Assembly (NCBI GenBank): GCA_030692685.1
Contig: JAUXZO010000035.1
Span: 54,951 to 118,950, forward strand
DNA from: Acidovorax sp.
GTDB taxonomy: Bacteria; Pseudomonadota; Gammaproteobacteria; Burkholderiales; Burkholderiaceae_C
Reading direction: 5' to 3'
Length of the DNA: 64,000 nt
The position numbers were made by a program, and so were the translations under genes. Shown here in pieces: positions 63,562 through 64,000 of this stretch (its first letter is position 1; every line of letters starts with the position of its first letter). The notes under the pieces are model-generated. The model was not told the DNA's origin. It saw nothing but the letters and a program-made list of their open reading frames with translations, and searched no databases.

Positions 63562-64000
63562 GAGCAATCAAATTATAGGTTTGCACCACTGGTTCGACTC
63601 CCCGCCTGGCCGCTACCTGCTGGCGTGGGAGCAAGAGCGCTTTGACGAGGCGGTGGTGGACATCTTTGGCTTCCACGGCCTGCAGCTGGGCATTCCGATG
63701 CTGGACGGCCTGCGCGCCAACCGCATGCCGCACCACTGGCTGGCCCTGGGCGAAGAAGGCCTGGCCATGTTGCCGGGTGCTGGCGTTGCAGCCCGGCCGA
63801 CCACCGATGCCGTGGCCGGGCCCGATTCCCTGCGCCTTCTGGCCCTGCTGGCCGACCCGGTGGCGCTGCCCTTTGCGGACAACAGCCTGGACCTCGTCCT
63901 GCTGCCCCACACGCTGGAGCAGAGCCTGGACCCGCATGCCGCGCTGCGCGAGGTGGAGCGGGTGCTGGTGCCCGAGGGGCGGGTGGTGATCTCAGGTTTC
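63560..64000 (+). CDS. Class I SAM-dependent methyltransferase-like protein, N-terminal part
   Basis: The first about 147 residues before the window ends. The pattern LRLLALLADPVALPFADNSLDLVLLPHTLEQ with LREVERVLVPEGRVVISGF (both given in part) is the middle and late part of the Methyltransf_11 Rossmann fold, while the first half (DIFGFHGLQLGIPMLDGL) is specific to the gloB-adjacent family. Substrate unknown. Start ATG 63560 overlaps the gloB start head-to-head; no ribosome site is obvious. Confidence 0.8.
   Translation, partial: MSNQIIGLHHWFDSPPGRYLLAWEQERFDEAVVDIFGFHGLQLGIPMLDGLRANRMPHHWLALGEEGLAMLPGAGVAARPTTDAVAGPDSLRLLALLADPVALPFADNSLDLVLLPHTLEQSLDPHAALREVERVLVPEGRVVISGF

Overview
The window looks like ordinary chromosome of a betaproteobacterium of the Burkholderiales, most likely family Comamonadaceae (Acidovorax or a close relative). 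The reasons are the high GC content, gene orders typical of that group (skp-lpxD-fabZ-lpxA-lpxB-rnhB; rlmE-ftsH-folP-glmM; ffs next to dnaX-ybaB-recR), type-B L31, and a dispersed palindromic element with core TAGCGCTT...AAGCGCTA. I see no prophage, IS element, CRISPR array, tRNA or rRNA gene.

Layout. 1-5.1 kb: envelope operon for lipid A and fatty-acid synthesis (skp end, lpxD, fabZ, lpxA, lpxB), then rnhB and a SpoU-family rRNA methylase. 5.1-11.4 kb: carA, a small conserved unknown, carB, terminator, greA, and a DUF4149-like membrane protein. 11.5-18 kb: a glycosyltransferase coupled to yhbY on the minus strand, divergent rlmE-ftsH, then folP and glmM. 18-23.1 kb: a GNAT gene and a four-gene polar amino-acid ABC importer (aapJQMP type). 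23.2-28.6 kb: two tandem, clearly paralogous PAS-GGDEF-EAL cyclic-di-GMP proteins on the minus strand.

28.6-43.4 kb is a large phosphate-response island. It holds an olsB-plcP-glycosyltransferase lipid-remodelling operon, ppk, a frameshifted sixA, a histone-like unknown, ppx, and pstSCAB-phoU-phoB-phoR. I find 18-bp PhoB-box-like sites (7-bp GTCA-type repeats at 11-bp steps) before olsB (four repeats), ppk, ppx and pstS. Together these suggest that phosphate uptake, polyphosphate turnover and replacement of phospholipids by phosphorus-free lipids are switched together by PhoR/PhoB.

43.6-53.9 kb: an ArnT-like membrane glycosyltransferase, rpmE, rho and trxA on the minus strand, then divergent addB-addA (recombination nuclease/helicase). 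53.9-59.1 kb: a flavoprotein, the SRP RNA gene (ffs, minus strand), dnaX with a nine-A slippage site followed by a hairpin, a YbaB-family gene and recR. 59.2-64 kb: a MAPEG protein, a sulfonate/nitrate-type binding protein, a 50-residue membrane protein, mltD and gloB on the minus strand, and the start of a methyltransferase.

The most unusual signal is the palindromic repeat family. Eight copies are recognisable. Three are intergenic, and five are written into coding sequence (lpxB, SpoU methylase, DUF4149-like gene, folP, addA). The coding copies keep the frame, are rich in rare AT-rich codons, and give related peptides such as LAQ..WAQAA and QALG.
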